A DNA stretch of 64,000 nucleotides from Hyphomicrobiales bacterium (lineage in GTDB: Bacteria > Pseudomonadota > Alphaproteobacteria > Rhizobiales > Rhizobiaceae), in assembly GCA_900469445.1 (NCBI GenBank), contig UBXM01000019.1, forward strand, positions 10,446-74,445. Direction: 5' to 3'. The number at the start of each line of letters is the position of its first letter. The first letter of the stretch is position 1. Of this stretch, positions 51,858 to 59,066 are shown one piece after another. The position numbers and the translations under genes were made by a program. The notes under the pieces were generated by a model, which worked only from the letters and a program-made list of their open reading frames with translations, was not told the DNA's origin and did no database searches.

Positions 51858-51890
51858 TTCCGGGTTTGTTCTGAGTACCGGGAGCCATCA

Positions 51891-52766
51891 ATGAACATGA
51901 CGTTCCGGCCGAATATTCCGGCCCAAATCCAGACCTATACAGCGATCAAGACATTTGCCGAAGCCGCCGCCAGCTACATCGAGCACGGTGGCGATGGTCG
52001 CTATATGGCGCCGATACTTGCTCGCATCGGCACCATGCGCCTCGATGCTATTCATCCCTTCGATATCCGGGAACTGGCGAAAGAGCTTTACCCGACGCAG
52101 AGCAACGCGACGCGAAATCGGTGCGTCATCACACCGATCCGCGCGGCCTGCTACCATGGCTGCGATCGAGGCTGGGGACCGATGGTCCGTATTAAGAATT
52201 TCAAGGAGGAAAGGCCGAAGCGAAAGAAAGCGGCAACGCAGGCTTGGCTGCATGCCTTCGTTCGGCAGTGCGCGAAGGATGACTTGCCGCATGTCGCGGC
52301 ACTGATCCTCTTCATGAGCCAGACTGGGGCTCGCGTGTCAGAGGCCATCGCACTTAGGTGGAAGGATGTCGACCTGGTTGGCAGAACCGCATTACTGCTG
52401 AAGACGAAGACAGATCGCAACTCCGTCAGGTTTCTCACAGACCAGCTGGTGGCGAGGCTATATGCGCTCGCAGCTGAAGCCGATCCGGAAGCCCGCGTCT
52501 TTCGGTATAAATGCAGGCATTCAGTCAACGAGCGGATCAAGGCGGTATGCCAGCGCGCCGGCCTCACCTACAAGCCATCTCACACCTGTGGCCGGCACGC
52601 TTTCGCTAACAATACGCTGGCGATGGGACTGGACATTAAGTCCATCATGGACGCTGGAGGGTGGCGCAGCGCGGCAGTCTTTCTCGGAACCTATGCCAAC
52701 CCGAGAAACGCCGGCAGGGTCGTGGCCGATCGCCACAACCTCTACCTTTTCGAGAACGATCTATAG
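51891..52766 (+). CDS. Phage-type tyrosine integrase
   Basis: A 291-residue site-specific recombinase. The N-terminal core-binding domain spans about 15-110. The catalytic residues are Arg148 (TGARVSEAIAL), Lys171/Lys173 (KTKTD), His231 and Arg235 (HTCGRHAFA), Trp258 in the usual His/Trp position (GGWRS) and the nucleophile Tyr268 (GTYANP). ATG 51891 has a ggag site six bases upstream. It lies at the left edge of the prophage, reading inward. Confidence 0.93.
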   Translation: MNMTFRPNIPAQIQTYTAIKTFAEAAASYIEHGGDGRYMAPILARIGTMRLDAIHPFDIRELAKELYPTQSNATRNRCVITPIRAACYHGCDRGWGPMVRIKNFKEERPKRKKAATQAWLHAFVRQCAKDDLPHVAALILFMSQTGARVSEAIALRWKDVDLVGRTALLLKTKTDRNSVRFLTDQLVARLYALAAEADPEARVFRYKCRHSVNERIKAVCQRAGLTYKPSHTCGRHAFANNTLAMGLDIKSIMDAGGWRSAAVFLGTYANPRNAGRVVADRHNLYLFENDL

Positions 52767-52821
52767 ACCTTACGGATAGGAAGCGGGCCCGCGTATTAAC
52801 TACGTCGAAGGATGTTGATAA

Positions 52822-52841
52822 ACGTTGCCTAAATGCAACGT
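52822..52841. promoter_or_regulatory. Candidate phage operator dyad
   Basis: ACGTTGC and GCAACGT form a perfect seven-base inverted repeat around the centre CTAAAT in the 263-base gap behind the integrase. The size suits a dimeric helix-turn-helix repressor site. The same gap holds other weaker dyads (ttaacctc..aagaggt near 52973-52989). No repressor gene is visible in the window. Confidence 0.45.
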
Positions 52842-53029
52842 AATTGTTTGATTTGGCCACTAGCAGAAAGCAGGATCGGCTGTTAAGGTGACGTTAACGC
52901 GCCGGAACCATATTGACTTAAAAGAATTTTGGTGTAGGGCGCCCTTAAATATGGCGCATTCAAAGCCTATCTTAACCTCATTAAGAGGTCTAGCGCTGTT
53001 GTTAGACCCGTATTGACCAGGAGGTCAGC

Positions 53030-53251
53030 ATGACCGAGAGCGAGACCAAGTTCCTTTCGCTCCTCTTCGCGGAGGGAAGGGTTGTTGATAACCTTAAATT
53101 CTTCCCAGGCCCGGATTGCAAAACAGCAGACCAGCTTTTTGAGGCTGGCCGTGCAGCAATCGCGGCTGCGCTGGGCGCCGAGGCGGGGGATAACATCCCG
53201 GCAAACGGACGTGAAGTCGTGGCGATCGGGGATTACGCGCAGGGCTTCTAA
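53030..53251 (+). CDS. Hypothetical phage protein, 73 residues
   Basis: A small soluble protein (MTESETKFLSLLFAEGR..., then GPDCKTADQLFEAGRAAIAAALGA) with a strong aggaggt ribosome site five bases before the ATG. It is acidic and mostly helical in the middle, and no family is recognised. It is followed 24 bases later by a terminator, so it is its own transcription unit in the early region. Confidence 0.65.
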   Translation: MTESETKFLSLLFAEGRVVDNLKFFPGPDCKTADQLFEAGRAAIAAALGAEAGDNIPANGREVVAIGDYAQGF

Positions 53252-53275
53252 AAACTTTGGTTAATGATAAATAGA

Positions 53276-53302
53276 ATCCGGGCTTTGGGCCCGGATTTTT
53301 TT
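53276..53302 (+). terminator. Rho-independent terminator after the 73-residue gene
   Basis: The stem atccgggc/gcccggat has a short tttg-type loop and is followed by eight T residues. It lies just before the ribosome site of the next gene at 53316. Confidence 0.88.
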
Positions 53303-53315
53303 TGCGGAGTTACAG

Positions 53316-53912
53316 GTGTCAGTTTCTAAGTTGATTCGTCATTTCGAGGCTCTTGGGCGGGTTCCAGTCTCAATGACCGAGGTAGTCGCCGAATTCCGTC
53401 GCTCCCTTCTTACTTCAGGGCTTCAGGTTAAAGGCGTGGACCTTCCTGCGAACGTTTTGCGCGGGACGCATTTTCACTACCACCATGAGCCGCACCCCAA
53501 CTCGATTGTCATGCCGGGATCAATGGCGCTGGTTGTGTACAGCACGCAGCAGGATTTGAAATGGCAGAGGCTAGTTTGCTGTAAAGAACTGATACACGTC
53601 CTAGACTCACCAGTCGTTCAAACGAAAGACGAGAAGGATATCATCAAGCTCGGTTCAAAGCTGGCAGATAAATCGAGGCACTATGAAGGCGCCAGCGACC
53701 TTCAGTGGTTTTTTGACGACCTTGCAAAATACCATGCGCTTGCGATCTTGTTCCCGTTCAGCTTGCGTGAAGCTATCATGGATGCCTATTTGGCGAAGCA
53801 CATCGATGATGCTGCACTTTCTGATGTCGTTCAGATTCCGGAAGAGTTCGTCAAAATGGTCATGAGCGACCAGTGGAAATTGCTGAGAGAGACTATTCTT
53901 CTTACAGAATAG
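53316..53912 (+). CDS. ImmA/IrrE-like protein with degenerate metalloprotease motif
   Basis: A 198-residue protein starting at GTG 53316, with ggag six bases upstream. LVCCKELIHVLD places K90-E91-L-I-H94 where ImmA/IrrE-type proteases have HExxH, so the first zinc ligand is replaced by lysine. A following YHALAILFPF segment resembles the ANxFAAxLLMP block of that fold. The assignment rests on these two blocks only. ImmA-type proteins usually cleave phage or ICE repressors; this one may bind rather than cut. Codon use is more AT-rich than in host genes. Confidence 0.5.
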   Translation: MSVSKLIRHFEALGRVPVSMTEVVAEFRRSLLTSGLQVKGVDLPANVLRGTHFHYHHEPHPNSIVMPGSMALVVYSTQQDLKWQRLVCCKELIHVLDSPVVQTKDEKDIIKLGSKLADKSRHYEGASDLQWFFDDLAKYHALAILFPFSLREAIMDAYLAKHIDDAALSDVVQIPEEFVKMVMSDQWKLLRETILLTE

Positions 53913-53924
53913 AATAAAGTTTTC

Positions 53925-54272
53925 TCAGCGTTTGCGCGCCATTTCTAGCACAAGCGCTCCGATCGAGCGTGTAAGCCCTTCCATCTCGCCCGCCAGCGTC
54001 TCCAGACGCCGACATAGCATATGGACATGGTCATCCTTTTGCTCTCGATCCGCCTTCAATTCGGCGGCAAGCTCTTTGACGGCTGCCGTCGCATTGTTGA
54101 GAGCGGTAGGATCAACGATGACCGCAGCAACTTCTGCAGTCGTCGAGCTCTTCTGAGGTGAAGAATTGGCGCCGGCAGAAATCCCGGCGTAACGCACAAC
54201 GAAAATGATAGCGACGGTGACGCCGAATGCGATGAGAGCAAGCGGCGGTAGCTCAGACAGTTGTTGTCCCAT
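53925..54272 (-). CDS. Membrane-anchored coiled-coil phage protein
   Basis: A 115-residue protein with an N-terminal transmembrane helix (LALIAFGVTVAIIFVVRYAG) and a long helical, probably coiled-coil, tail (AAVKELAAELKADREQKDDHVHMLCRRLETLAGEMEGL). ATG 54272 follows an aagggg site. It overlaps the upstream gene (ending 54253) by 20 bases, so the pair is translated together. Function unknown; holin-accessory or superinfection-exclusion roles are possible. Confidence 0.6.
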   Translation of the reverse strand: MGQQLSELPPLALIAFGVTVAIIFVVRYAGISAGANSSPQKSSTTAEVAAVIVDPTALNNATAAVKELAAELKADREQKDDHVHMLCRRLETLAGEMEGLTRSIGALVLEMARKR

Positions 54273-54708
54273 TGCGTGCTTCCCCTTGATCACGAGCAGC
54301 GCGATTGATGTTCACCAGCTCTCCGATTGCGAAGAACGGGTAGATGGCAATCCATGTGCTGACGACGTCAGAGGATGCGAAGCCATACGATATGCCTGTC
54401 CAGATGAGACATCCGACAGCGGCAGAAAATTGCCGGATCTGGGGTGTGACCTGTTTTCGGGCGCCATTGATGACCAGGCCGATGATCCTGAAGCAGCCGA
54501 CAATAAGCATCGTCCAGCCCAACGCGTCCTCAGACGGCACCAGGTCGCGGAACGACATGAAGGCGGGTTGGTTGAACGTCTCCGACGGCAGCAGCAGCAC
54601 GCCGCCAAAGACAATCATGTGGATGGAGTAGAACCACTCCATCATCCGAGGGCCGAAACGATGCTGGATCCTGATCCAGACACCTGTCCCCCGATAGCCA
54701 TCGCTCAT
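54253..54708 (-). CDS. Multi-pass phage membrane protein
   Basis: A 151-residue protein with about three to four hydrophobic segments (MEWFYSIHMIVFGGVLLL, MLIVGCFRIIGLVI, AVGCLIWTGISYGF and WIAIYPFFAIGELVNI). ATG 54708 has an aagga site. It overlaps the coiled-coil gene downstream. It is placed near the lysis genes, so a holin-like role is conceivable, but no holin family is recognised. Confidence 0.6.
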   Translation of the reverse strand: MSDGYRGTGVWIRIQHRFGPRMMEWFYSIHMIVFGGVLLLPSETFNQPAFMSFRDLVPSEDALGWTMLIVGCFRIIGLVINGARKQVTPQIRQFSAAVGCLIWTGISYGFASSDVVSTWIAIYPFFAIGELVNINRAARDQGEARNGTTTV

Positions 54709-54735
54709 TTCGATTTCCTTGACTGAGGTGTGGTT

Positions 54736-55053
54736 ATGGGTTTCCGTCCATCGATGACGGACGAGTGGCAGAAGAAGTATGAATGGCGGGTTACATGGCC
54801 TGGCGAAGGCCATGAGGACTGGAGCGGTTATGACGGCCCGATCTACATCGGCCGCATAATGCGGGATCTGACGACAAGCACCCATAAGAACGAGTTCATG
54901 TGGTCAGGCGGCGCTCATGGAAAAGACGGCTTCAAGCGCCGTATCATCATGCCTCATCGAGGATGGGAGCCGGAACACTGGCAGGCCGCAAAAGCCGTCG
55001 AAGACTGGTATGAGCGGATGCGCGAGGCGAACGGATTGCCGCCCCGCCTTTGA
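54736..55053 (+). CDS. Hypothetical phage protein, 105 residues
   Basis: A soluble, tryptophan-rich protein (MTDEWQKKYEWRVTWPGEGHEDWSGYDG, then GWEPEHWQAAKAVEDWYERMREANGLPP). ATG 54736 has gagg seven bases upstream. It diverges from the membrane-protein pair with only 27 bases between start codons, so the two units share a very small promoter region. No family is recognised. Confidence 0.55.
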   Translation: MGFRPSMTDEWQKKYEWRVTWPGEGHEDWSGYDGPIYIGRIMRDLTTSTHKNEFMWSGGAHGKDGFKRRIIMPHRGWEPEHWQAAKAVEDWYERMREANGLPPRL

Positions 55054-55153
55054 TGTTCAGGCGGCGGAGAAACGAACGAGCCCAGCCACCATTGCCCAAC
55101 CAAGCTAGCAGAGTTACCGTCGACAGTCCTGTTGATTACCCTTGGGAGATAAA

Positions 55154-55318
55154 ATGAACGACAGAGACGAAGAACGGAAAGCCGTTCGTTACGAGGGTAT
55201 AATCGCGGCACTTCGAGATAAGAGCTCGACCGAGTGCCCTTACCCAGCTGATGATGATCGTCACGCCATCTGGGTCGAAGGTTACCGTTCTGCCGAGCCA
55301 AACGTCATCAAGAAATAA
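55154..55318 (+). CDS. Rmf/CrpP-like small protein
   Basis: A 54-residue protein preceded by a gggaga site. The pattern RYEGIIAALRDKSSTECPYPADD and RHAIWVEGYRSA matches the ribosome-modulation-factor / CrpP family layout (G-x-x-A, then CPY or NPY, then W-x-x-G-[WFY]). Rmf makes 100S ribosome dimers; phage and plasmid relatives are of uncertain role. It is co-oriented with the preceding 105-residue gene. Confidence 0.55.
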   Translation: MNDRDEERKAVRYEGIIAALRDKSSTECPYPADDDRHAIWVEGYRSAEPNVIKK

Positions 55319-55548
55319 CCGCCTCCAAGGGATATCAGCAGGCACGCGAGCCGATACCATCCGTTAACCATTTTAGCGGATGTTCAGTTCGCGTGATGCC
55401 CCAAACCTTACAGTCGCGCTGAAAGAGTAGGCCTGTGCGCCGCGCGTCAGGCCTACTCCTTTAACCCAACTGACGAATGCTGTGCGATAGCTTTGCGCAA
55501 GCAATCAAATGTAACGTCCAAGTACCGAATGTGGATGTGGGGGAACAC

Positions 55549-55776
55549 ATGACTTGGAAACCGGTATCTTTGCTAGCAGCAGATAGAATAGCCTTCCTAA
55601 AGTTTGATCACTTAGCCGGTGCTCACTGGATAGGCTATGTTAATGAGGATGGTATTTGTGAATGGCCTGACAAAGTTCGCGGCTATCGGCCAACGGGATG
55701 GCAAAACACCATTGCCGACGCCGAATCGATCAGAGCATTGATTGCTGAGACGCTTGGACGCTCTCTAGAAATCTGA
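55549..55776 (+). CDS. Hypothetical phage protein, 75 residues
   Basis: A small soluble protein (MTWKPVSLLAADRIAFLKFDHLAGAHWIGYVNEDGICEWPD...) with an AT-richer composition. ATG 55549 has a gggggaa site; an in-frame start at 55477 is possible. Its last 12 bases overlap the convergent Rz1-like gene. No family is recognised. Confidence 0.45.
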   Translation: MTWKPVSLLAADRIAFLKFDHLAGAHWIGYVNEDGICEWPDKVRGYRPTGWQNTIADAESIRALIAETLGRSLEI

Positions 55777-56028
55777 GCGCGAGCGGCTATCGTGCGCGGC
55801 GCACTCTTCGGCCGTCCAAGACTTTGCGCCACAGATGCCGGCAACCGTATCGTCGATCTTCTCCTGATCCCGCGCCGTCGCGCCGCGTGCGCCGATTAGA
55901 GAAGTCCCGACGATCAATCTAGCCGTCGACTGCAACTGGCTTTTCGCGGCATTCACCTGAGGCGTTGAGGTACAAGCCGCCACGCTCGATGCACAGACGA
56001 CGACGAACGCGAGCCTTGTCAGCTTCAT
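55765..56028 (-). CDS. Rz1-like outer-membrane spanin lipoprotein
   Basis: An 87-residue protein starting MKLTRLAFVVVCASSVAACTSTPQ, a lipoprotein signal with lipobox VAAC, followed by a short helical region. It begins inside, and in another frame from, the Rz-like gene upstream, the classic overlapping arrangement of spanin pairs that fuse inner and outer membranes at lysis. The overlap is 110 bases. It is somewhat longer than typical Rz1. Confidence 0.65.
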   Translation of the reverse strand: MKLTRLAFVVVCASSVAACTSTPQVNAAKSQLQSTARLIVGTSLIGARGATARDQEKIDDTVAGICGAKSWTAEECAAHDSRSRSDF

Positions 56029-56203
56029 TGGATAGTTCTCCGATTGCAATATTGGTTGCCGCCTGCAGAGAAGCGCGCTCAGCGTCTCGCGCCTCCCGCT
56101 CTGCCGAAGGTTGCCAGACGAGGGCATTGATGGAGAGGCAGCCGAGGAAGCCGGCTGCCGCCCCGCCGCCGATCTTGAGTGCGTCGAGAATGCCGAACAT
56201 CAT
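55919..56203 (-). CDS. Rz-like inner-membrane spanin
   Basis: A 94-residue protein with an N-terminal membrane helix (GGGAAAGFLGCLSINALVW), a charged helical middle (SAEREARDAERASLQAATNIAIGELSNEADKARVRRR) and a short C-terminal tail with two cysteines. Its ATG overlaps the stop of the endolysin gene, and its 3' part overlaps the Rz1-like lipoprotein gene in another frame. The order endolysin-Rz-Rz1 supports the call despite little sequence similarity. Confidence 0.65.
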   Translation of the reverse strand: MMFGILDALKIGGGAAAGFLGCLSINALVWQPSAEREARDAERASLQAATNIAIGELSNEADKARVRRRLCIERGGLYLNASGECREKPVAVDG

Positions 56204-57045
56204 GCCGCCTCGGGCTGCAGATCGAGCGCGTCTTTCAGTTCATCGGCCTTGCGCTTTGCCCAGAACCGGTAACCGAGACCGCCGATCGCTACGACCACGC
56301 CAGCAATGGCAAGCCCCGCCAGGATGTTCGACACGAGCTGAATCGTGCCGTATGGCATCAACTGCTCTTGAGCCTGAGAGATGACGACCGACAGACCCCC
56401 AGCGCCGGCAGCAGCGTCACCGGGAGCGCGGGAAGGCGCAGCCTTGGCGTCCGAGATAAACGCCTTGGCATCGCCACCCAGCACATAGACCGGCTGGGGA
56501 CCGACAGACCCCGAGGCCCATGCCTGCCCGGTCTTGAGAACTCCGCGGATACGGGACAGCCAGCCCTTGCCGAAGTCGCCCCACGTCTTGAGCGAGCGGA
56601 GGAACGTTTCACGGCGCTCTATGATGCGGGCGATCAGAGCGTCGTTGTCGTTGACCCCGTCCAGTGCCTGCAACGTCCCCTGTCCCACAAGGCCGTCGAT
56701 CTTGCCACTGTATAGGCCCATGGCCTGCAGTGCGCGCTGGAGCCACTTCACCGACTGAACTACACCAGAGTTCACCGCGCCGTCGAAGACGACGTAGGAA
56801 ACGCCGGACGCCATGCGGTCGCCCTGCAGCTTGTCCCAGTATTCCCGGCGGTAGATCGCCTTGAGCTCAAGTTCCGTAATGCCACGAACCGACTGTGTCG
56901 GCATCTTCAGGGAACGTCGGTATGTGTCATAGACCCGCTGCGTTACCCCTTTCATGGTGGCTCCACCCGGATCCTTGGGATGATTTGCAAAGCCGCCCTC
57001 ATGAACAAGGACGTGCGTCAGCGAGCGAGCGAACTCGTCGATCAT
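56200..57045 (-). CDS. Endolysin, GH108 N-acetylmuramidase with C-terminal membrane helix
   Basis: A 281-residue muramidase. The catalytic motif HEGGFANHPKDPGGATMKGVT has Glu16 in the EGG position of the glycosyl-hydrolase 108 family. The following domain (about residues 100-165: VKWLQRALQAMGLYSGKIDGLVG) is the peptidoglycan-binding domain of that family. A linker leads to a membrane helix at about residues 236-259 and a charged tail, so the enzyme may be membrane-tethered. It is the first gene of the minus-strand lysis cassette. Confidence 0.88.
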   Translation of the reverse strand: MIDEFARSLTHVLVHEGGFANHPKDPGGATMKGVTQRVYDTYRRSLKMPTQSVRGITELELKAIYRREYWDKLQGDRMASGVSYVVFDGAVNSGVVQSVKWLQRALQAMGLYSGKIDGLVGQGTLQALDGVNDNDALIARIIERRETFLRSLKTWGDFGKGWLSRIRGVLKTGQAWASGSVGPQPVYVLGGDAKAFISDAKAAPSRAPGDAAAGAGGLSVVISQAQEQLMPYGTIQLVSNILAGLAIAGVVVAIGGLGYRFWAKRKADELKDALDLQPEAA

Positions 57046-57229
57046 TGGTGTTTCTCCGGTGTTGATGATGACAGGTGAGGAGGTCAGCCGTGAAAAGGCA
57101 GAGGCATCCCTTTGTAGATGCAGACGGCAGCTATTGATTTCGGCAGGCCGTGATTGCAGTGTGCCGCGCTAATCAGAGGATTACCGAATGGCGAAGCAGA
57201 TCATTGAGGAGTGGCAAGTCCAAAGGACT

Positions 57230-57838
57230 ATGAAGTATATGTTAGCGGCTGCAGCTGCCGCGTTCGCAGCCGGTAATGTCAGCGCGCAGGACGCTGGATG
57301 CTCAAAGATTGACGGCGATTTGGATCGGCTCGCTTGCTACGACAAAGCGTCTGGGCGAACTCCAACCCTCACCGAAGAACCCGTAGAAAGCGGGAAGTGG
57401 CAGCCATATTCCGTTGCGTCTAAGATGACTGACCGGAATTCCTATTACCTGTCTGTGGAATCCAATGAGGTCGTGAATTGTGGATGGAACAACGGGGCGC
57501 GCATAACGCTGACCGTGAGATGCCACGAAGGAAAGACGGCCCTTATCTTCGAGACTGACTGCCATATGACATCGAGCGAATACAACAGCTATGGAGATGT
57601 TGAATACCGCCTTGATGCGGAGAAGGCGAAGAAGGTAAGCACCGATGCTTCGACGAATAATCGCGCCCTCGGCCTCTGGTCGGGCGCCAAGTCCATACCT
57701 GTGGTTAAGCAAATGCTTGGCAAAAAGCAGATGGTTTCCCGAATGACGCCGTATGGGGAGAGCCCATTCACCGCCACGTTTGATATCGCCGGGCTCGATG
57801 ACGCGATCAAACCGTTACGCAAAGAATGCGGTTGGTGA
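57230..57838 (+). CDS. VasI-like secreted protein (phage accessory gene)
   Basis: A protein of about 202 residues with a signal peptide (MKYMLAAAAAAFAAGNVSA). It then has CSKIDGDLDRLACYDKASG and WQPYSVASKMTDRNSYYLSVES, the conserved blocks of the VasI/TagO type VI-associated family, and several cysteines. An in-frame ATG at 57188 has the better ribosome site but would put 14 polar residues before the signal peptide. It lies on the strand opposite the lysis genes and ends in its own terminator, as phage morons do. Its role in a lysogen is unknown. Confidence 0.7.
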   Translation: MKYMLAAAAAAFAAGNVSAQDAGCSKIDGDLDRLACYDKASGRTPTLTEEPVESGKWQPYSVASKMTDRNSYYLSVESNEVVNCGWNNGARITLTVRCHEGKTALIFETDCHMTSSEYNSYGDVEYRLDAEKAKKVSTDASTNNRALGLWSGAKSIPVVKQMLGKKQMVSRMTPYGESPFTATFDIAGLDDAIKPLRKECGW

Positions 57839-57846
57839 ACCCACTG

Positions 57847-57872
57847 AAAATGCCCGCCGAAGCGGGCATTTT
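57847..57872 (+). terminator. Terminator after the VasI-like gene
   Basis: The stem aaaatgcccgc/gcgggcatttt has a four-base loop, and the T run is formed by the descending arm. It could work in both directions. Confidence 0.8.
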
Positions 57873-58074
57873 CAAGATGCAAATTCGCCGACAAAGGTAA
57901 AGGTTTTGCTCCCCGTTGCCCTCGGTTTCGATCTTACGCCGCATGCAGAGTTACTACGTATCATCGTCCCACCGCTTGAATTCAAACCGGTGGGCTTGAT
58001 CTTCATGCTTTTTGCGATACGACTCGCTCACCTTCCTAGGTCGTCTGTATTGCCAATGTTCAAAGGATTGTCGG

Positions 58075-58722
58075 ATGGATTTAAGCGCGTACTCGTCGAT
58101 CGCGAAATCCGCAATCGTGAAATCTCCTGAACTTATCGAGCACCCGGTAAGTATCGGCCCGGGTTCTGAGATTCATGGCGAAAGCCGCGTTGGTGCATAT
58201 CTGTTTCTGAACTTTCGCTCGATCATCTACCCGCACGTGAGCATAGGCAGGTTCTGCTCTATCGCGCGAGGTTGCGAGATCGGCGTAGCTCAACATCCGA
58301 CGCACTTTCTTTCCACTCACAGCTTTCAGTATAATGAGGTGCTCTTTTCCAAAATGCCCGGATATCAGGGGAAGCGCACACTTCGCTGGAGATCACACGT
58401 CGACACGTCCATAGGTAGCGATGTCTGGATTGGTGCTCAAGCGATTGTTGTCGCGGGCGTAAAAATTGGGCATGGAGCGATCGTCGCCGCCAACGCAGTG
58501 GTTACGAAGGATGTACCCCCCTACGCCATTGTAGGGGGGTCTCCGGCACGTATCATCAGATACAGGTTTGATCATGATGTAATCGAGCGGCTTGTGGCCA
58601 CAGAGTGGTGGAGTCGCCCTTTGGAGGAAATCAGAGGACTTCCTTTCGATGACATCTATGCGTGCCTCGACCGACTCGAGAAGACGGACGACATGCCACG
58701 TCACGCCATGCCAAGTGCCTGA
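58075..58722 (+). CDS. Hexapeptide-repeat O-acetyltransferase (CatB/xenobiotic type)
   Basis: A 215-residue left-handed beta-helix acyltransferase. Hexapeptide repeats run from about residue 20 to 65 and again from 110 to 150 ([46 protein letters not shown]). A loop with His74 and His77 ([13 protein letters not shown]) holds the probable catalytic histidine. ATG 58075 has an aaagga site seven bases upstream. It probably acetylates a surface sugar, that is, lysogenic conversion. It sits as a plus-strand cassette between minus-strand lysis and tail fibre genes. Confidence 0.82.
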   Translation: MDLSAYSSIAKSAIVKSPELIEHPVSIGPGSEIHGESRVGAYLFLNFRSIIYPHVSIGRFCSIARGCEIGVAQHPTHFLSTHSFQYNEVLFSKMPGYQGKRTLRWRSHVDTSIGSDVWIGAQAIVVAGVKIGHGAIVAANAVVTKDVPPYAIVGGSPARIIRYRFDHDVIERLVATEWWSRPLEEIRGLPFDDIYACLDRLEKTDDMPRHAMPSA

Positions 58723-58849
58723 ATTGCGACTACAATACCGGCTTCAAGCCTCCGGAGATGATTAAGGAGTGGTTGGCGCTCGTAGTTTCCCCTCGCTTAC
58801 TCAACGAGGCGGCCTGGTGACTGTCGTGCCATTGAGTACCTCGCCGTCG

Positions 58850-58880
58850 CGATCCGGCATTGATAGCGAATGCCGGATCG
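58850..58880. repeat. Perfect 12-base inverted repeat
   Basis: cgatccggcatt (58850-58861) and aatgccggatcg (58869-58880) pair perfectly around a seven-base loop. No T run follows at once, so it is more likely an operator or a structural RNA element than a terminator. It lies in the gap after the acetyltransferase gene. Confidence 0.6.
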
Positions 58881-58927
58881 AAGTGCCTGGACTGTCTATC
58901 GCGAGAACAAGCCCAGACGATCGATAG

Positions 58928-58956
58928 GCCCGCCTTCGGAGGCGGGCTTTTGCTTT
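58928..58956 (+). terminator. Terminator in the acetyltransferase-tail gap
   Basis: The stem cccgcc/ggcggg has a ttcgga loop and is followed by cttttgctttt. It would end plus-strand transcripts before they run into the convergent tail genes. Confidence 0.75.
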
Positions 58957-59066
58957 TGATGTCGAGAATAGCGTTCAGCTTAGCCCGATAGAACCAGACC
59001 GGATAACCCCATCGGATTTAGAGCGGGGTCAAGTAACCGATTAGGTCACATTGCTGCGGCCACGCT

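Larger units (their letters stand above)
51559..51890. other. Host-prophage junction region upstream of integrase
   Basis: This 332-base non-coding stretch is less GC-rich than its left neighbour. It holds a tRNA-3'-end-like segment (tggtgatcccagatgga, 51590-51606, which would be read on the minus strand), a long-range dyad at 51655-51713, and a tandem eight-base repeat before the integrase. The attachment core probably lies here, but it cannot be fixed without the other prophage end. Confidence 0.45.
58723..59066. other. Non-coding gap between acetyltransferase and tail fibre gene
   Basis: This 344-base gap has no supported gene. It contains a perfect 12-base inverted repeat at 58850-58880 and the terminator at 58928-58956; the remaining about 110 bases up to the tail gene stop show nothing clear. 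Confidence 0.5.

Noticed and set aside
51804..51890. Upstream extension of the integrase reading frame
   Set aside because: It has no ribosome site and crosses the tandem repeat region; the ATG at 51891 has a well-spaced ggag.
53082..53264. Alternative 60-residue frame overlapping the 73-residue phage gene
   Set aside because: It lies out of frame with the gene that has the strong aggaggt site and lacks its own.
58515..58540. Perfect ten-base hairpin inside the acetyltransferase gene
   Set aside because: It falls in the conserved [10 protein letters not shown] codons and is explained by CCC/GGG codon choice; no role beyond coding can be argued.
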